From: Natrarchaeobius oligotrophus | GTDB lineage: Archaea; Halobacteriota; Halobacteria; Halobacteriales; Natrialbaceae | Assembly (NCBI RefSeq): GCF_003841465.1 | Contig: NZ_REFZ01000014.1 | Location: 18,528 to 82,527, forward strand | DNA length: 64,000 nucleotides | Reading direction: 5' to 3' | Shown here: in pieces, positions 44,983 to 53,494 of the stretch | Layout of the letters: each line of letters begins with the position of its first letter | Position numbering within the stretch: the first letter of the stretch is position 1 | Position numbers and translations under genes: made by a program | Notes under the pieces: model-generated | The model's database searches: none | Seen by the model: only the letters and a program-made list of their open reading frames with translations | What the model was told of the DNA's origin: nothing

Positions 44983-45047
44983 CCTGTCGTCTCCCGTCAC
45001 GTCGATACCGCCACTCTGATCGGTCCCGCCGGTTCGTTTCGTCGCGT

Positions 45048-45965
45048 TCATCCCGACAGCGAGACGAGCGTCGCTCCGATCACGACGATCAGCGCAGACG
45101 CGCCGACGCGCCAGGTGACTCGCTCCAATCGCTGGGGGAGAAACACCATCGAGAGGCCGGCGACGATCAGGGGCGTAAGCTGAAGCAGCGGCATCACGAT
45201 GACGACGGGCGCGACCTCGAGCGCCGCGAAGTACGCGAGGAAGCCGGCCGTCGTGGAGACGCCAGCGCCGACGTACCACGCCGTCGCCCTGGTCCTGATC
45301 GGAAACGGACGCAGCGATCCGGTGATCGCGAGGTAGCCGACGAATCCGATCGTGCCCGCGATCGCCATGATCGTGAGTCCGGGGAGGATCGCCGTTCCCT
45401 CGGCCAGCCCGATCGAGACGAAAATCGGTTCCATCCCGATGCAGACGGCGGCGGCCAGCGGCAATACGAGCGTCGCACCCGTCTCTCGGATCGACTGTCC
45501 GGGGCTGGTCGTCGCCGCCGTCTCCCAGGAGACGACCGCCAGTCCGGCGACGATCAGCAGAATGCCCACGAGGTGGACTCCGGTGAGTCGCTCGTCGAGG
45601 AACGCGATGGCGAACACCGTCGCGAACAGCACGTTCGAGGCGATCACCGGAGACGTCAGGCTCGCACCGATCTCCTGAATGCTCTTGAACATCAGGAGGC
45701 GGGCGACGAACATTCCCACGAGACCGGCCCCCGCAAAGGCTGCGATCGAAGTCGGAGTGAACAGTTCCCCGTACGGCGCGGGATACAACACCAGCACGGG
45801 TGGGGCGACGAGCGCGATGTTACAGAACAGAACGACCAACACCGCGTCGCTGACGTCTCCACCGTCGGTCCCGAGACGGACGAATAAAAACTGGCCCGAG
45901 AACGCGATCGCGCCGACGATCGCGAGTCCCACACCGAGTAGAGAGTCAGATAATTCGACGACCAT
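45048..45965 (-). CDS. EamA/DMT family transporter
   Basis: 305-residue integral membrane protein with ten helices in two EamA repeats (about 1-140 and 160-305). Features: GAIAFSGQFLFVRLG early, FKSIQEIGASLTSPVIASNVLF and its second-repeat counterpart ALEVAPVVIVMPLLQLTPLIVA. It probably exports or imports a small metabolite; DMT substrates cannot be read from sequence. It is divergent from arcS, with 122 bases between the two starts. Confidence 0.88.
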   Translation of the reverse strand: MVVELSDSLLGVGLAIVGAIAFSGQFLFVRLGTDGGDVSDAVLVVLFCNIALVAPPVLVLYPAPYGELFTPTSIAAFAGAGLVGMFVARLLMFKSIQEIGASLTSPVIASNVLFATVFAIAFLDERLTGVHLVGILLIVAGLAVVSWETAATTSPGQSIRETGATLVLPLAAAVCIGMEPIFVSIGLAEGTAILPGLTIMAIAGTIGFVGYLAITGSLRPFPIRTRATAWYVGAGVSTTAGFLAYFAALEVAPVVIVMPLLQLTPLIVAGLSMVFLPQRLERVTWRVGASALIVVIGATLVSLSG

Positions 45966-46087
45966 ACACCCACTTTCGATCGCTGATGGATAACGTCTCT
46001 GAAATAACGCTGGCCGGTGTCGGGTTCAGTCTCGACGGTGCGGCGGACACCGACAGTCTCTTTCGCCTTCCCCGTCCCAGTTCTGGT

Positions 46088-47854
46088 ATGACCGACCACT
46101 TCGAGATCCACGAGCGCGATGGAGCCGCTCGTCTCGGCGAACTCCGGCTCGAGTCGCCGCTGACGACGCCCGCGCTCGTCGACGACGTACTCGAGGACGC
46201 GGGCTCGCTCTGGACCGGCGAACGCGAGGTACCCGACGGCGACGACGCACGGCTCACCGTCCTCCCCCACCGGGCGTTTCCCGGCGGCACCGCGCCGGAG
46301 GTCCAAGAGTCGTTCGCCGTCGACCACCCCGACGTCGACTACCCGAGCGCGGCGGTCGTCTCGAGCGAGAGCGCGACCGATCAGAACGTCGACGCCTACG
46401 TCGTCTCGGACGCCCAGTCGTTCCTCGGCCACGGCTCGGCGCTCGTCGAGGCCGTCGTCGCCGTTCGCGAGGCCGTGGCGACCGATACGGCAATCTACCT
46501 CTCCGGCGTCGCAACGCCGCGAAACGTCGCGCTTCTCGCCTACGCCGGCGTCGACTGTTTCGACGAGACGGCGGCCGTCGTGAACGGAACCGAAGGTCGG
46601 TACCTGACGACTGACGAGGCCTACTTCCTCGAGGACCTCGAGGAACTGCCGTGTTCGTGTCCGGCGTGCCAACAGCCTCGAGAGGAGTTCACTCGCGAGG
46701 ACTGCGCCGAACACAACGTCAACGCGTTGCGAGCCGAACTCGGCATCGTTCGCCGGCGCATCCGCGACGGCCGCCTCCGGGACTATCTCGAAGGACAGGC
46801 CCGTCACGATCAGTGGCTCACCGCGGCGCTACGCGAACTGGATTCGCAGTGGGGCTACCTCGAGGAGCGAACGCCGATCCTGCGCGACGCGCGGATCGAC
46901 GCGGCGACCGAGGACACCCTCCACCGGGTCGAGATCCAGCGCTACGCCGATCGGGTGACGACGCGCTACCGGAACCGGTTTGCGAATCCGCTGGTGCTCG
47001 TCCCCTGTTCGGCGACCAAACCGTACAGCGAGTCACAGAGCCACGGCCAGTTCCACGACGCGATCCAGTGGCGCGCCCACCTCGTCTCGATGACGAGCCC
47101 GATCGGCGTCGTTCCCCAGGAACTCGAGACGACCTACCCGGCCCAGCACTACGACACCGTCGTTACGGGGCGGTGGTCCGAAGACGAGAAGGAGTTCGTC
47201 GCGGCGGTGCTGCGGCGCTACCTCGAGCGAAACGAGTACCCGAAAATCGTCGCCCACGTTCCCGACGAGGGCTACCGCGACATCGTCTCGCGCGTCGAGG
47301 ACGAGTGGGAGGGCGACGGTCTCGAGATTACTTACACCGTCCCGGAGGGCGGCCATCCGACCGACGACGAGTCGCTTTCGAACCTCTCGGACGCGCTGTC
47401 GGGCGAGCTGAAGTACTCGAAGCGCGAGCGAGAGCACAACACCGTCCGGGCGATCGCGGACTACCTGCTCGGCGACGGTGCGGGCGACGACCTCTTCGAG
47501 GACATTCGAACGACGAGTCGCTACCCGAAGATCCAGGTGCGCAACGAAGCGGACACCCAGCTGGCGACGATGGTCCCCCAGTACGGGACGCTCTCGTTTA
47601 CGCTCGAGGGCGCAAAGCGGTGGGTCGACAGCGACGCGCCGACGAAGCGCGTCGAGATCGACGGCTTCGTCCCCCACGGCAGCGTGCTCGCGCCGGGCGT
47701 CGTCGACGCCGACGAGGAGATCCGCGTCGGGGACGAGGTCGTCGTCGAGGGGCCGCGGGCGTTCGGCGTGGGTCGTGCCGAGATGTTCGGCCGCGAGATG
47801 GAAGAGAGCACGCGCGGGATCGCCTGCGAGATTCGCCACGTCGAAGAGAAGTGA
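46088..47854 (+). CDS. arcS: Archaeosine synthase (ArcS)
   Basis: ArcS acts on preQ0-15 of tRNA, adding lysine and, with partner RaSEA in some archaea, leading to archaeosine. 588 residues. The N-terminal half is a TGT-like domain without the full active site, with the zinc motif CSCPACQQ at about 190. The ArcS core carries VPCSATKPYSESQSHGQF at about 306, the signature segment with the catalytic Cys-Ser. The last 80 residues are a PUA tRNA-binding domain (RVEIDGFVPHGSVLAPGV, VVVEGPRAFGVGRAEM). The start at 46088 (MTDHFEI) fits the family. It shares the region with tgtA. Confidence 0.95.
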   Translation: MTDHFEIHERDGAARLGELRLESPLTTPALVDDVLEDAGSLWTGEREVPDGDDARLTVLPHRAFPGGTAPEVQESFAVDHPDVDYPSAAVVSSESATDQNVDAYVVSDAQSFLGHGSALVEAVVAVREAVATDTAIYLSGVATPRNVALLAYAGVDCFDETAAVVNGTEGRYLTTDEAYFLEDLEELPCSCPACQQPREEFTREDCAEHNVNALRAELGIVRRRIRDGRLRDYLEGQARHDQWLTAALRELDSQWGYLEERTPILRDARIDAATEDTLHRVEIQRYADRVTTRYRNRFANPLVLVPCSATKPYSESQSHGQFHDAIQWRAHLVSMTSPIGVVPQELETTYPAQHYDTVVTGRWSEDEKEFVAAVLRRYLERNEYPKIVAHVPDEGYRDIVSRVEDEWEGDGLEITYTVPEGGHPTDDESLSNLSDALSGELKYSKREREHNTVRAIADYLLGDGAGDDLFEDIRTTSRYPKIQVRNEADTQLATMVPQYGTLSFTLEGAKRWVDSDAPTKRVEIDGFVPHGSVLAPGVVDADEEIRVGDEVVVEGPRAFGVGRAEMFGREMEESTRGIACEIRHVEEK

Positions 47855-48028
47855 AACGGGGAGTCGCCGGTGTGGAGCACCGGGCTCGACTCGAGCGATA
47901 GTAGCAGTTGCCGTCCGACGTATGCACTACACGCGCTTATTTACCCGAGTTTTCTATCGGGTTCGAGTGGCGTTTGTAGTGTCGTGCCGAGTACAGGGCG
48001 CAAATGTAGCAGATCTCAGTTAGTAAGC

Positions 48029-48709
48029 CTATCCGTTATGCTCGATAGCTTCGAATAAGGAAACGATATTCGGTCGTTCACCGCTCCGCAATTCGGTGGG
48101 ATACCCACCGACGCCGACGACGAGGTCGTCTCCGGATTCGACCGCTTCTGCAATGTGAAGCGTGAGGTCGATCGAGACTCCTTCTCCGACGAGGTCAGCC
48201 TCTGCCTCGAATTCGCCAACAGTCGTCGATTCACCGGTGATAGAGACCACGTCCTCGTCAACCCGTTCCAGGTTCTCCATCCCCTCGTAGCGATCCTGTA
48301 CCATCTCCGCGAGTTCCTCGCTCGTCATCTCGCCGACGGGGTTGAACGTCCGGTCGAGCACGCTCACTTTCGGGGTCGTGAGTGCCGTGCAAACGGCTGC
48401 GCGAAGGCGTTCGTCGATCGGTACTCCCAGTTTTCCCAGGTCGATCGTCTTGTCGTACTCTGCCTGCCAATTCGTGACAACGACGTCCTGCGTTTGACCG
48501 CCTGCTTCGAACGTCCGCTCGATCCAGACGTCCTCGATTGCGTGCTCGTCGTACCCCGTCTCGTCCAGAGCGGATTGCGGAATCGATGCCGGGTCCGCTT
48601 CGAACTCCATCGGCTCGTCGCCGACAAACGGCATACTCGCGGTACATCCAGCTGTAGTTGCTATCGCTGTGCTCGCACCGAGTGTCAAGAAGGTTCGTCT
48701 CGATTGCAT
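48029..48709 (-). CDS. DUF6517-like lipoprotein
   Basis: 226-residue exported protein. Tat-type start (MQSRRTFLTLGASTAIATT) and lipobox TAGC (Cys22). The mature protein is acidic; it includes DVWIERTFEAGGQTQDVVVTNWQAEYDK, PKVSVLDRTFNPVGEM and LTLHIAEAVESGDDLVVGVGGYPTELR, a set I associate with the haloarchaeal DUF6517 family; function unknown. It is the last of four minus-strand genes (48029-50009), all exported or membrane proteins, likely one operon. Confidence 0.75.
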   Translation of the reverse strand: MQSRRTFLTLGASTAIATTAGCTASMPFVGDEPMEFEADPASIPQSALDETGYDEHAIEDVWIERTFEAGGQTQDVVVTNWQAEYDKTIDLGKLGVPIDERLRAAVCTALTTPKVSVLDRTFNPVGEMTSEELAEMVQDRYEGMENLERVDEDVVSITGESTTVGEFEAEADLVGEGVSIDLTLHIAEAVESGDDLVVGVGGYPTELRSGERPNIVSLFEAIEHNG

Positions 48710-48754
48710 ACGTATCGTATTGCTTTGGAAGATACTTTCTGAACGGTACAATCG

Positions 48755-48988
48755 TTACAGGCCCATCGTCGACAGCCCCGATGCGCTGGGGCCTCCCGAG
48801 GTAAACTCGATTACGCCAACCAGCCAGAGGATACCCAGTACGAGGGCACCGATTGCGATGACCCGCCACGACAGGCTGAATAGCAGACCGACGATCGCAG
48901 CCGCGACCACGAGCGCGATCAACAGCCCCAGTAGGAACACGGTTGGACCGACGAACAACGGTATCGAGGCCGCAACGCCGTACATCAC
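48755..48988 (-). CDS. Small two-helix membrane protein
   Basis: 77-residue membrane protein with two hydrophobic segments (SIPLFVGPTVFLLGLLIALVVAAAIVGLLFSL and VIAIGALVLGILWLVGVIEF) and a short polar tail. Its ATG overlaps the stop of the upstream gene by 4 bases (ATGA), so translation is coupled. No named family recognised. Confidence 0.65.
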   Translation of the reverse strand: MMYGVAASIPLFVGPTVFLLGLLIALVVAAAIVGLLFSLSWRVIAIGALVLGILWLVGVIEFTSGGPSASGLSTMGL

Positions 48989-49563
48989 GCATCCTCCTCG
49001 TATTCGACGGTGATGCCTTTGGGTACTGGCTGGAGAACGTAGCCATCTGCCTGCCCGCGCTGGACCGGCGTGAAGTCCGCCGTGAACACCGTCCGGGTAT
49101 CCTCGCGGATCTCAAAGCGCTCGTTGAACGTCAGTGGTGCCTGGCCCGGGACCTCAACGTTCGCGTCGGGACCATCTTCGAGCGTCGCGTCGATGTCGTC
49201 TATATCCAGTTGTCGGAATTCGTAGCTTACCACATCGAGTTCGCGCTCGTCGACACGTTGGGTAGCATCACCCTGTAGGTCGACGAGGTCAGCCTGTTGG
49301 GACTCGTCGTACTCGCGGTCAGCGGGTTCCTCGTCTTCCTCTTCACCTGCCTGTGCGCCCTCGGGACCGAGCCACATCCCGACGATGGTAACGGGACAGG
49401 ACTCGAAGTCCGCGATGTCGCCTGGTTGGTCGGTCACCTGCGTCGCAAGCGTTCCCGTTTCGCCGGAAGCGAGACAACCAGCGAACCCGATCAGCCCGGT
49501 TGTTGCTGCGCCAGTCGTTGCCGGATACGTTCGTCTGTCCGTAAAGGTAGTATTCTGTTTCAT
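48985..49563 (-). CDS. DUF4382-like lipoprotein
   Basis: 192-residue exported protein with a signal segment and a likely lipobox in FAGC (Cys30). The mature part has GTLATQVTDQPGDIADFESCPVTIVGMWL, ADLVDLQGDATQRVDERELDVVSYEFRQLDIDDI and DTRTVFTADFTPVQRGQADGYVL, matching the layout of DUF4382 surface domains. Short acidic tract EEEDEEPADREYDE sits in a loop. It overlaps the next gene by 4 bases. The role in the cell envelope is unknown. Confidence 0.72.
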   Translation of the reverse strand: MKQNTTFTDRRTYPATTGAATTGLIGFAGCLASGETGTLATQVTDQPGDIADFESCPVTIVGMWLGPEGAQAGEEEDEEPADREYDESQQADLVDLQGDATQRVDERELDVVSYEFRQLDIDDIDATLEDGPDANVEVPGQAPLTFNERFEIREDTRTVFTADFTPVQRGQADGYVLQPVPKGITVEYEEDA

Positions 49564-49616
49564 GAGATGTTATTGTCTACGTTGGTCATTCACAATCGGG
49601 TGTTCGTATTCGGCGC

Positions 49617-50009
49617 TTACGTGGCTGATTCTACATCGCCACTCTCGTCACCGTTTTCGCTGCGGTCACTCGTGTCCGAACTGTCACCACCGCCTAACAG
49701 GTCACTTAGCGTCTGGCCGAGGGAATCAACCGAACCATCCAGGAACGATCCAATTCGGTCGTGGAGCTCACTCACGTGGTCGGGAACCTGCGCGGGCAGG
49801 CCGTCGTGTGGCCCGACGCCATCGGCGTTTTCAGCACGATCCTCGGCGGCGTCAGCAGTTCCGCCATCGATATCGGACTCATTTTCGTGATGCGTATTCG
49901 ACGCATTGTCGTTCGCCTGATCGGTTGGGCTGGCGGCCCCGAGCGCTGCCACCCCACCGATCATGAGCAGTGCCACAACCGCAATCGTGATCAGTTGTCT
50001 CGCGTTCAT
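49617..50009 (-). CDS. Secreted Ser/Asp/Gly-rich protein
   Basis: 130-residue secreted protein: a Sec signal peptide (ARQLITIAVVALLMIGGVAALGAAS), then a low-complexity acidic part (NDNASNTHHENESDIDGG) and a short helix region AQVPDHVSELHDRIGSFLDGSVDSLGQTLSDLLGGG. No family recognised. First gene of the four-gene minus-strand cluster. Confidence 0.6.
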   Translation of the reverse strand: MNARQLITIAVVALLMIGGVAALGAASPTDQANDNASNTHHENESDIDGGTADAAEDRAENADGVGPHDGLPAQVPDHVSELHDRIGSFLDGSVDSLGQTLSDLLGGGDSSDTSDRSENGDESGDVESAT

Positions 50010-50100
50010 TGCGTCCGATCATACGACAAGACCGATGATATACACCGCAGTTGTTGACTCCTGGTTTCCAGCGTTTTCCTCCATTTAACGCCGTTTGGGA

Positions 50101-50253
50101 GTGCTCGAGACCTTCGACGTGGTGCTGGCCCAGGATCACTCGGTCGAAGTTCCAGATACGTTCACTACCGATTCGATCACCGCGGACGAACGGATGGCAT
50201 TCCAGTCGATTGGCGAGGGTAAGCAGACTCAAGAAAAAGTGCACTGTCTATAG
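50101..50253 (+). pseudogene. C-terminal fragment of an unrecognised gene
   Basis: Fifty codons open from a GTG at 50101 to the TAG at 50251. The sequence has an acidic, helical character (SVEVPDTFTTDSITADERMAFQ) and stops inside the edge of a palindromic repeat. No ribosome site or full domain is visible, so it is probably a fragment. Confidence 0.3.
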
Positions 50254-50330
50254 TAGCCACTGCAAATCATTGTACACCTGATCGCCAGACTGATCGGCGA
50301 TCAGTGTACAAACCGTTGCAGTTGTTACTA
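50251..50330. repeat. Large imperfect palindrome (35-bp arms)
   Basis: The left arm tagtagccactgcaaatcattgtacacctgatcgcc and right arm ggcgatcagtgtacaaaccgttgcagttgttacta pair with one bulge and about six mismatches around a 9-base loop. The stem includes 16 matching positions near the loop. This looks like a MITE-like or attachment-type repeat at the edge of the accessory region. Confidence 0.5.
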
Positions 50331-50524
50331 TAATTCATAGGGAGTATCGGAGGAGTCCATAGTTCTCCCTGGAAGAAGCAAGACACGGTCAAAGGAACGG
50401 GTTTCGAACGCACCGGTTGGCTACGATAATCCCTATCAGTGTCCTCCGAACGCTGTTAGCGTATAAGACTCCTCAACGTTTGAAGTTCATATGTTTTAAG
50501 CGAGCAACTGAAATAATAACAGGC

Positions 50525-51565
50525 ATGAAAGTCCGTTTCGGCTTGCTTGTTTTCCTTTTCGCTACAGGTCTCCTCATCGGGCTTGTTCCCTCAGTGGCTG
50601 CCGGATCGCCACAAGGAACAGAGGCACCAGCGATGGAGCCGGATGAGATCGACGCTGATGAGGTGCGAATGGATATTGCGCTCGAAGACGATGGTTCTGC
50701 TGAGTGGACGATCGAATTCTGGGTCCAACTCGATGATGACGACAGTACAGACGCTTTCGAGTCACTAGAACGTGATATTGAGGAAGATCCAGACGAGTAC
50801 ACTCAAGAGTTCGCTGACCGGATCGATGGCACCGTTGCGACCGCGAGTGACGCTACAAACAGGGAGATGACGGCTGACAGTTTTAGTGTCAGCACGGAAC
50901 GACAGTCGTTTGGCCGCGAGTATGGAGTCGTTCGATACTCGTTCCAATGGCACGGATTTGCCAGTAGTGAGGGCGGCGAATTACAGGCCGGAGACGCAAT
51001 CGAAGGCATCTATATTGATGACGGAACCCGGCTACTGATTAGTTGGCCTGAAGAGTACGATCTCACATCCGTAACCCCAGATTCCGATGATCAGCGTGAC
51101 CGAGCCGTTATCTGGCACGGTGGGGAAACTGATTTCGTCTCTGGAGAACCTCGCATCGTCGTTTCAACCACTGGAACCGGTCTTAGCTGGCCGCTCATCG
51201 CAGGATCGGTAGGCGCTATCGGAGTGATCACAGGGCTTGCAGTGTGGTGGTTCCGTACCCGGACGGGAGACGCAGACGACGGACTAGCGGGGAGTGATCC
51301 GCAACCAGTTGCGGAACCAGAAGCACCGGAACCCGAGGAGTCGCTGTTGAGCAATGAGGAGCAGGTGATGCAACTAGTCGAAGAGAATGGTGATCGAATG
51401 AAACAAAAGCGAGTGGTCGAGGAGCTTGGATGGACTGATGCGAAGACGAGCAAGGTAGTGAGTAAGCTCCGTGAGGAAGGCGAGCTCGAATCGTTCCGGA
51501 TCGGCCGGGAAAATGTGCTTCGAATTCCCGAGGAAGAGGCCGAGAAAGCAAGCCACCACGAATAA
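50525..51565 (+). CDS. Membrane-anchored winged-helix regulator with ectodomain (DUF7345-DUF7343-like)
   Basis: 346-residue single-pass protein. Signal/anchor: MKVRFGLLVFLFATGLLIGLVPSVAAG. Ectodomain at about 35-225: VRMDIALEDDGSAEWTIEFWV, then ESLERDIEEDPDEYTQEFADRI and EYGVVRYSFQWHGFASSEGG. A membrane helix (WPLIAGSVGAIGVITGLAVWWF) is followed by a linker and a winged helix LSNEEQVMQLVEENGDRMKQKRVVEELGWTDAKTSKVVSKLREEGELESFRIGRENV in outline. So the DNA-binding part faces the cytoplasm. The ectodomain is shared with the surface protein at 52430. Could be a one-component signalling protein. DUF numbers are from memory. Confidence 0.82.
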   Translation: MKVRFGLLVFLFATGLLIGLVPSVAAGSPQGTEAPAMEPDEIDADEVRMDIALEDDGSAEWTIEFWVQLDDDDSTDAFESLERDIEEDPDEYTQEFADRIDGTVATASDATNREMTADSFSVSTERQSFGREYGVVRYSFQWHGFASSEGGELQAGDAIEGIYIDDGTRLLISWPEEYDLTSVTPDSDDQRDRAVIWHGGETDFVSGEPRIVVSTTGTGLSWPLIAGSVGAIGVITGLAVWWFRTRTGDADDGLAGSDPQPVAEPEAPEPEESLLSNEEQVMQLVEENGDRMKQKRVVEELGWTDAKTSKVVSKLREEGELESFRIGRENVLRIPEEEAEKASHHE

Positions 51566-51703
51566 CGTCAACAAGATAACTGTAGTTAGGGAAATCGATA
51601 GACGGCGTCGGATCGAAAACGGCGTAAAACCCGGGAAAACATCGTTGAACCGGAGCTAACAACTTCAGTGTATATCCGTGGACAGGCCATAGGAACGATT
51701 GCA

Positions 51704-52423
51704 ATGAAACGACTTGGAACGATCCTCATGGCGATCGTGCTCGTTGCCGCACTGGCAGCGGTGCCACTCGGGGCAGCCACAGCCCTGGCAGACGACAGTG
51801 ATGACAATTCGAATGATAATGCAGACGGGATCGAGAACAACACGGTCAAACCAGGGGAGCAGTTGACCGGCGTCGTAGGCGTTCAAGACGCTGAAATCGA
51901 TGGTGAAGTGTCCGATCGTACGTTCGGAATCAAAATAGCGAACGCGCAGTCAGATGAGGCCAAAGCCGACATCGTCGGTGACAGGCTTGACGAAATCGAG
52001 GAACGGCTGGACGAACACGAAGCCGAATTTGAAGAAGTAGAGAAAGCCCGTGAGAACGGTGAGATTAGCGAGGGTGAGTATCGTGCGGAGATAGCGAAGG
52101 TCACTGCCGAGAACGCTAATACAGAACGAGCTGCCGAACAGGCAGGAGAGACTGCTGGCGAGTTGCCTGAAGATGTGTTAGAAGAGCGCGGTATCAATGT
52201 AGAGGCGATCCAGGAACTCCAAGAACAGGCGAACGAGCTTGGCGGACCTGAAACGACTGAGCTTGCTCAGTCCATCGCTGGTGAGAACGTCGGTAACGGA
52301 GTTGCTGGTGACTTCGAGCCAGGCGCACCCGATGAAATCCCTGGCGATGACGCAACTGACGCAAGCGACGATGACGATGAAGATCGTGGAGCCGGAAACA
52401 ACAGTGCAGACCAAGGTCAGTAA
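51704..52423 (+). CDS. Secreted coiled-coil acidic protein
   Basis: 239-residue exported protein: a signal peptide (KRLGTILMAIVLVAALAAVPLGAATALA), then a region with LTGVVGVQDAEIDGEVSDRTFGIKIANAQS, a long charged helix DRLDEIEERLDEHEAEFEEVEKARENGEISEGEYRAEIAKV that reads as a coiled coil, and an acidic tail (DDATDASDDDDED). No membrane anchor is visible. It stands between the membrane regulator and the PGF-CTERM protein, six bases from the latter, so it is probably part of the same module. Function unknown. Confidence 0.75.
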   Translation: MKRLGTILMAIVLVAALAAVPLGAATALADDSDDNSNDNADGIENNTVKPGEQLTGVVGVQDAEIDGEVSDRTFGIKIANAQSDEAKADIVGDRLDEIEERLDEHEAEFEEVEKARENGEISEGEYRAEIAKVTAENANTERAAEQAGETAGELPEDVLEERGINVEAIQELQEQANELGGPETTELAQSIAGENVGNGVAGDFEPGAPDEIPGDDATDASDDDDEDRGAGNNSADQGQ

Positions 52424-52429
52424 TTAATA

Positions 52430-53152
52430 ATGTATAATCGATTTCTAGTTGCCGTAGTTGCGGTAGTGCTTGTTGGAAGTGTATTTGTTTCGCCGGTTGT
52501 CGGAGCGACTAGTGTCGAGGATGCAGACGAACCAAAGGTCCAGGTAGAAATGACTTCGGATGGCGATGCGACCGTGTCGTTGGTCAGTATCTATGATCTG
52601 GGTGACGAAGACGAACAGACCTCGTTCGAGTTGTTAGCGGAAGACGAAGAAGCACAGGATGATCTCCGTGACCGGTTCACAGAGCGGATGGAATCCGTGG
52701 CTGAAAACAGCGGTCACGATGGAGAAGCCGTGATCGATGACGCATCGATTGAGATCCGAAGTGAAGACGGATACGGTGTAGTGACGGTGGTGGTTACCTG
52801 GAGCGGGTTAGCAGAGGGTGATGGTGAGATGCTCGTTCTGACTGAGCCGTTTGTGAGCGGTTTCGAACTGGACAGACAGTTGGTTATTACTGGACCGGAT
52901 GATGCGACCATCGAATCTACCAGTCACGACCCGGACGAAAAGGATAGTACCCAAGTCTCTTGGGATCCGGATACAGACCTAGATGGGTTCGAATTGGTGA
53001 TCTCACTGGAAGACGCTGAGAGTGACACTGTGGCGGAAACAGATTCCGAAGATGAAGAAGAGACAGCCGATGGGGTACCTGGATTCGGAATCGGTGTTGC
53101 ATTAGTTGCGTTAGTTGCTGGCCTTGGAATAGCGTCGCGGCGACTCCATTAG
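52430..53152 (+). CDS. DUF7345-like surface protein with PGF-CTERM anchor
   Basis: 240-residue surface protein. Signal peptide MYNRFLVAVVAVVLVGSVFVSPVVGA, ectodomain resembling that of the product of 50525 (VQVEMTSDGDATVSLVSIYDL, then LRDRFTERMESVAEN and GVVTVVVTWSGLAEGDGE), an acidic linker and a C-terminal PGF-CTERM tripartite signal: PGF, a helix IGVALVALVAGLGIAS and basic RR. Archaeosortase ArtA would process it and lipidate it. It follows the coiled-coil protein by six bases. The protein could compete for, or share, the ligand of the regulator. Confidence 0.82.
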   Translation: MYNRFLVAVVAVVLVGSVFVSPVVGATSVEDADEPKVQVEMTSDGDATVSLVSIYDLGDEDEQTSFELLAEDEEAQDDLRDRFTERMESVAENSGHDGEAVIDDASIEIRSEDGYGVVTVVVTWSGLAEGDGEMLVLTEPFVSGFELDRQLVITGPDDATIESTSHDPDEKDSTQVSWDPDTDLDGFELVISLEDAESDTVAETDSEDEEETADGVPGFGIGVALVALVAGLGIASRRLH

Positions 53153-53494
53153 ATCGAATCGACGAAGATCTGTCTTTTTCGCTCAGTGAGGCATCTTTGC
53201 GAGGATTTGGGGCACCTCTTCTGAGATTCGAAATTCCGTTCAACAACTTTGACATTCATAACTCAAGATAGATATTCGGTGATAGATCGAAGGCGCGAAT
53301 GTTTCGGGGTCTCTAGTTCAATTTAGATTCATGTGTCGTCAGGGCTGATGTCTATAGAATTTGGATACATCGGGTGGACACATCTCACAACAGCACCGAT
53401 CGAATAGTTCGATACTGGGATCATGTTGCACAGGAGGGCTAGTCGTAGCGGTTCCCACCTAAACGATTTTTGTGTGCCAACACATACCAAGACT
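53153..53494. other. 342-base gap, AT-richer, promoter of the following HTH gene
   Basis: A T-rich patch (gtctttttcgc) about 15 bases after the PGF-CTERM gene may terminate its transcript. No gene is seen. The last 25 bases hold a small palindrome next to the ATG of the HTH gene. Confidence 0.5.
53471..53484 (+). promoter_or_regulatory. Small palindrome at the start of the HTH gene
   Basis: tgtgtgccaacaca is a near-perfect inverted repeat 11-24 bases upstream of the ATG at 53495. That places it over the transcription start, fit for autoregulation by the encoded regulator. Confidence 0.35.

Larger units (their letters stand above)
50010..50524. other. 515-base gap with a gene fragment and a large palindrome
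   Basis: A 50-codon open piece starts at 50101 (LETFDVVLAQDHSVEV..., then TADERMAFQSIGEGKQ) and ends at a TAG at 50251, the first base of a long palindrome. It may be the end of a lost gene. The rest, 50333-50524, holds the promoter of the following gene and no other gene is seen. Confidence 0.5.
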
